A stretch of 14,747 nucleotides of DNA from Chitinophagaceae bacterium (GTDB lineage: Bacteria > Bacteroidota > Bacteroidia > Chitinophagales > Chitinophagaceae): the NCBI GenBank assembly GCA_026785745.1, contig JAJAZO010000476.1, positions 1 to 14,747 of the forward strand, in the 5' to 3' direction. Position numbers and translations under genes: made by a program. This document shows positions 12,524 to 14,747 of the stretch, piece by piece (position 1 is the stretch's first letter; every line of letters begins with the position of its first letter). Below the pieces are notes generated by a model. It was not told where the DNA came from and made no database searches. It saw only the letters and a list, made by a program, of their open reading frames with translations.

Positions 12524-14167
12524 TTATTTCTTATACGTAAATTTTAATATGGTAGCAATACCCTCACCGCCTTCATTAGAAATATATAAATCTCCATTGG
12601 GCGCAAAAGTCATTCCTTCCGGTTGATTATACAGTACCGGGTCGAGCCGGATTACCTGTTCCACTTTTCCATTTTTATCGGCCACCACCAGTAGCTTTCC
12701 TACTGATGCTACAATGTATAATTTACCATTAACAGGATTGATACCTGCTGCCGAAGGTTTGAATTCTGCTTCCTCATCATTCAGTATTTTTTTTATGCCG
12801 GCGATATTGACACTATATAAAGGTTCTGCAGAAAAAGTAAGCGTTGCCAGGTCAAACCGGTAAGCTGTTCTTACTTCATCTTTTTCTTTCGAGCATTCTT
12901 TACAAAGCAATACAAGAGATTTTCCGTCGGCACCGAGGTACATGGCTTCAAATTCACTGGCACCACCCCTGTCCAATATAAACTCCTTTGTGGCAAGTGT
13001 ACTGTCTTTTGTCATTACCTGTACAACAGAGCCTGTGGCTACCAGCATATATGCCGCTGTATCAGTATAAACGATGTCTTCATAATCACCCTTTCCCCCA
13101 AATTTCATTTTTCCATCATTCCCATTTTTATTTTTAAAGTCCACTACAAAAATGTCCCCCTTCTCATCATTTTCTGCCAGTATCAAATTTCTATCTGGTA
13201 TATACGTAATACCTGAAATTTCACGCAGGTGCTTTCCCAATTCCATTTTTTCATCGGGGGTTGAGAAATCATAGCCTGCTTTATTGATTTTTGCTTTTGC
13301 ACTATCGCTGACAGCAACGTATGCAAATTTCAGCAACGTTCCTTGTGTATTTATTCCTTCATTGGAAATATACATATCACCGTTGCCCCTGAATGTTATG
13401 CCTTCGGGCTGCGGAAAAAGTTTGGGAGAAAGCTTAAAGACAGATTCCACTTTACCATTCAGGTCGGCGATAACTAATTGGTTACTGGCAGAGGAAAGTA
13501 TAAACAGTTTTTTTAAAACGGGATGAATAGCGGCAGCAGAAGGCTGTAATTTTGATGTTTTGAAAGATGAAAGACTTGCCACTTTTGCTGCATCAATTGT
13601 AAATAAAGGCTTATTATCAAAGCCGATTGAATCCGGATAAAAAGCAAATGCACTAACTGATTTATCATCATCCATTTCGCAATTCTTACAAATAACTACC
13701 AATGCATTGCGGGATGTATCGCTGTACATTGTTTCAAAATCATTAACACCAGTAAGACCTATAGTGCCGGCCTCCAGCCCAAAAACTTTACCCGTACTGT
13801 CTTTGATAAATTTCGTAATCATCCCATCGCTGCGCAAAATATATGGTATGTCATTTAAGATAGCTATGTCTTCATAATCACCTTTCTTACCAAAAATGTA
13901 TTCTGCGATTATTATCCTGGTATCCTTGTCCAGAATATAAAGTTTTTCAGAGCCATCATCTATGGCCAAAAAGATATTGTTTTTAGAGTCCCAGGTAATC
14001 CCGGATATTTCCTGAAGCTTCGGATCAAGTTTATCCGCAAGCGGTGTAGAAAAATTATAGTGCGGCGGAGATTTCAGCACCTTTGTTTTATGGCGGCAAC
14101 CGGCGTTTACAACTATCAGCAGCACAGCCACATAAACAAACCGTGCCGGAAAATTTAAAAATCTCAT
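12524..14167 (-). CDS. Lipoprotein with two tandem SdiA-regulated-type beta-propeller domains
   Basis: A 547-residue envelope lipoprotein: hydrophobic leader VYVAVLLIVVNAG, then Cys24 (lipobox -3 residue is Asn, unusual but tolerated in Bacteroidota). I chose ATG 14167; the earlier TTG at 14194 adds nine residues before a normal leader. The mature protein is two copies of one about 245-residue unit, at 37-283 and 299-545. Each copy opens with Y-x-F-S-T-P and repeats LxEISGIT, G-x-KGDYEDI, FExMY, C-K-x-C (160-163, 422-425), PSAAxIxPV, QPEG(I/M)TF and DxYISNEG in the same order. These are the landmarks of SdiA-regulated-type propellers related to the phytase-like and NHL group. The recurrent acidic residues may bind metal; no catalytic activity is established. 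It diverges from the HD-domain gene, with 43 nt between starts, and ends 2 nt from the right ACAA flank of the MITE-like element. Confidence 0.85.
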   Translation of the reverse strand: MRFLNFPARFVYVAVLLIVVNAGCRHKTKVLKSPPHYNFSTPLADKLDPKLQEISGITWDSKNNIFLAIDDGSEKLYILDKDTRIIIAEYIFGKKGDYEDIAILNDIPYILRSDGMITKFIKDSTGKVFGLEAGTIGLTGVNDFETMYSDTSRNALVVICKNCEMDDDKSVSAFAFYPDSIGFDNKPLFTIDAAKVASLSSFKTSKLQPSAAAIHPVLKKLFILSSASNQLVIADLNGKVESVFKLSPKLFPQPEGITFRGNGDMYISNEGINTQGTLLKFAYVAVSDSAKAKINKAGYDFSTPDEKMELGKHLREISGITYIPDRNLILAENDEKGDIFVVDFKNKNGNDGKMKFGGKGDYEDIVYTDTAAYMLVATGSVVQVMTKDSTLATKEFILDRGGASEFEAMYLGADGKSLVLLCKECSKEKDEVRTAYRFDLATLTFSAEPLYSVNIAGIKKILNDEEAEFKPSAAGINPVNGKLYIVASVGKLLVVADKNGKVEQVIRLDPVLYNQPEGMTFAPNGDLYISNEGGEGIATILKFTYKK

Positions 14168-14191
14168 TATTCTTATTTTGTTTAAATTTAT

Positions 14192-14226
14192 CAAAAGTTA
14201 CCTTTATAGCATGTCGGAAAATCAAA
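14192..14226 (-). promoter_or_regulatory. Possible promoter for the propeller lipoprotein
   Basis: On the minus strand TTTG (14226-14223) is followed after 22 bp by TAACTTTTG (14200-14192), the same TA-n-C-TTTTG form as the candidate at 1482-1490. It gives a leader of about 20 nt before the ATG at 14167. The -33 part would overlap the first codons of the divergent HD gene. Motif evidence only. Confidence 0.3.
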
Positions 14227-14747
14227 TAACCCTTTTACAGGAGGCCCGGACACTTGTAACAGACCTATTAACAAACAAACTTAGCAAAAGTATCAGGTTT
14301 CACACACTTCAGCACACAGAAGAAGTAGTGGCTGCCTGTGAAAAGCTGGTCGAGTATCACCAGTTACCCGATGATGACCGGTTTGCCGTGGTGCTGGCCG
14401 CCTGGTTTCATGATACCGGATATACCAGCGGGGTAGCTAAAGACCATGAAAGCCGAAGTATAGAAATAGCTACTGAATTCTTAACCGTCCATGATGCCAG
14501 CGAAGAGCTGAAAAATAAAGTGCTGGGTTGCATTAATGCCACCCGGATTCCGCAAAGCCCCACCACTACTATTGAACGGATTATATGTGATGCTGATTTA
14601 TTTCATCTTGGTAACGATGATTTTAAAGAAAAAAACATTTTATTACGGGAGGAGTTTAAAGAATTTAGTGGAAGAGAAATTCCCAAAAAAGAGTGGCGGA
14701 AAATAAATATCCGTTTCCTGGAGGGGCATAAATACCAGACCGTATAT
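14211..14747 (+). CDS. HD-domain phosphohydrolase, C-terminus outside window
   Basis: The frame is open from ATG 14211 to the right edge (179 codons), so the gene is partial. It is an HD-superfamily metal-dependent phosphohydrolase domain: H31 and H35 in RFHTLQHTEEVV, the H67-D68 pair in AAWFHDTGY, H79-E80, and D127/D129 in ICDADLFHLG. There is no signal peptide, so the domain is cytoplasmic. The order and spacing, with EEF near 147-149, EW near 161-162 and RFLEGHKYQTVY at the edge, resemble a Bacteroidota family in which the HD domain is followed by a two-helix membrane domain (DUF5706, annotated as Pycsar-effector-like). That C-terminal part would lie beyond the window, so the link is inference. 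The substrate is unknown; nucleotides are usual for HD enzymes. Confidence 0.85.
   Translation, partial: MSENQITLLQEARTLVTDLLTNKLSKSIRFHTLQHTEEVVAACEKLVEYHQLPDDDRFAVVLAAWFHDTGYTSGVAKDHESRSIEIATEFLTVHDASEELKNKVLGCINATRIPQSPTTTIERIICDADLFHLGNDDFKEKNILLREEFKEFSGREIPKKEWRKINIRFLEGHKYQTVY

Noticed and set aside
14168..14194. Upstream TTG start for the propeller lipoprotein
   Set aside because: The ATG at 14167 gives a normal lipoprotein leader without the added nine residues.

Overview
The window looks like a piece of a Bacteroidota chromosome, most likely a Chitinophagaceae-type bacterium. The reasons are low GC by eye, a DUF4421 outer-membrane protein, a PepSY-like lipoprotein, a TonB-dependent receptor with an N-terminal carboxypeptidase-regulatory-like domain, and promoter-like motifs of the TTTG / TAnnTTTG type in place of sigma70 boxes. 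The assignment rests on protein families and motifs recognised by eye. No rRNA, tRNA, CRISPR array or phage gene was seen.

Layout. (1) 1-1438, minus strand: the first 479 codons of a secreted protein that is cut off by the left edge. It is a paralogue of the middle part of the large protein at 8009-11650 and carries what looks like an atypical kinase core (CotH/HipA/PI4K-like catalytic loop). (2) 1650-3577, minus: an OmpR-type response regulator overlapping a sensor histidine kinase by 4 nt, preceded upstream by a frameshifted, truncated remnant of an outer-membrane receptor gene (3647-3927). (3) 3988-5001, minus: a DUF4421 outer-membrane protein, divergent from (4) a PepSY-like lipoprotein (5141-5569) and a TonB-dependent receptor (5633-7795) on plus. 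The divergent spacer holds three copies of AATCTGT, two of them in direct repeat 11 bp apart, as expected of an OmpR-family operator. (5) 8009-11650, plus: a protein of about 1213 residues joining a calcineurin-like metallophosphatase, the kinase-like domain and an Omp85/D15-type beta-barrel, followed by a PAP2 membrane phosphatase (11711-12394). (6) 12399-12517: a 119-bp MITE-like element with 18-bp imperfect terminal inverted repeats and an ACAA duplication, lying between two convergent genes. (7) 12524-14167, minus: a lipoprotein made of two tandem SdiA-regulated-type beta-propeller units, divergent from (8) an HD-domain phosphohydrolase (14211 onward) cut off by the right edge.

How the genes may work together. 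The two-component system, DUF4421 protein, PepSY-like lipoprotein and TonB receptor form a plausible envelope sensing and uptake locus, with the shared operator as the link; this is inference. The most unusual item is the pair of exported proteins sharing a kinase-like domain, one of them fused to both a phosphatase and an outer-membrane barrel. This suggests phosphate-group chemistry at the outer membrane that I cannot assign to a described pathway.
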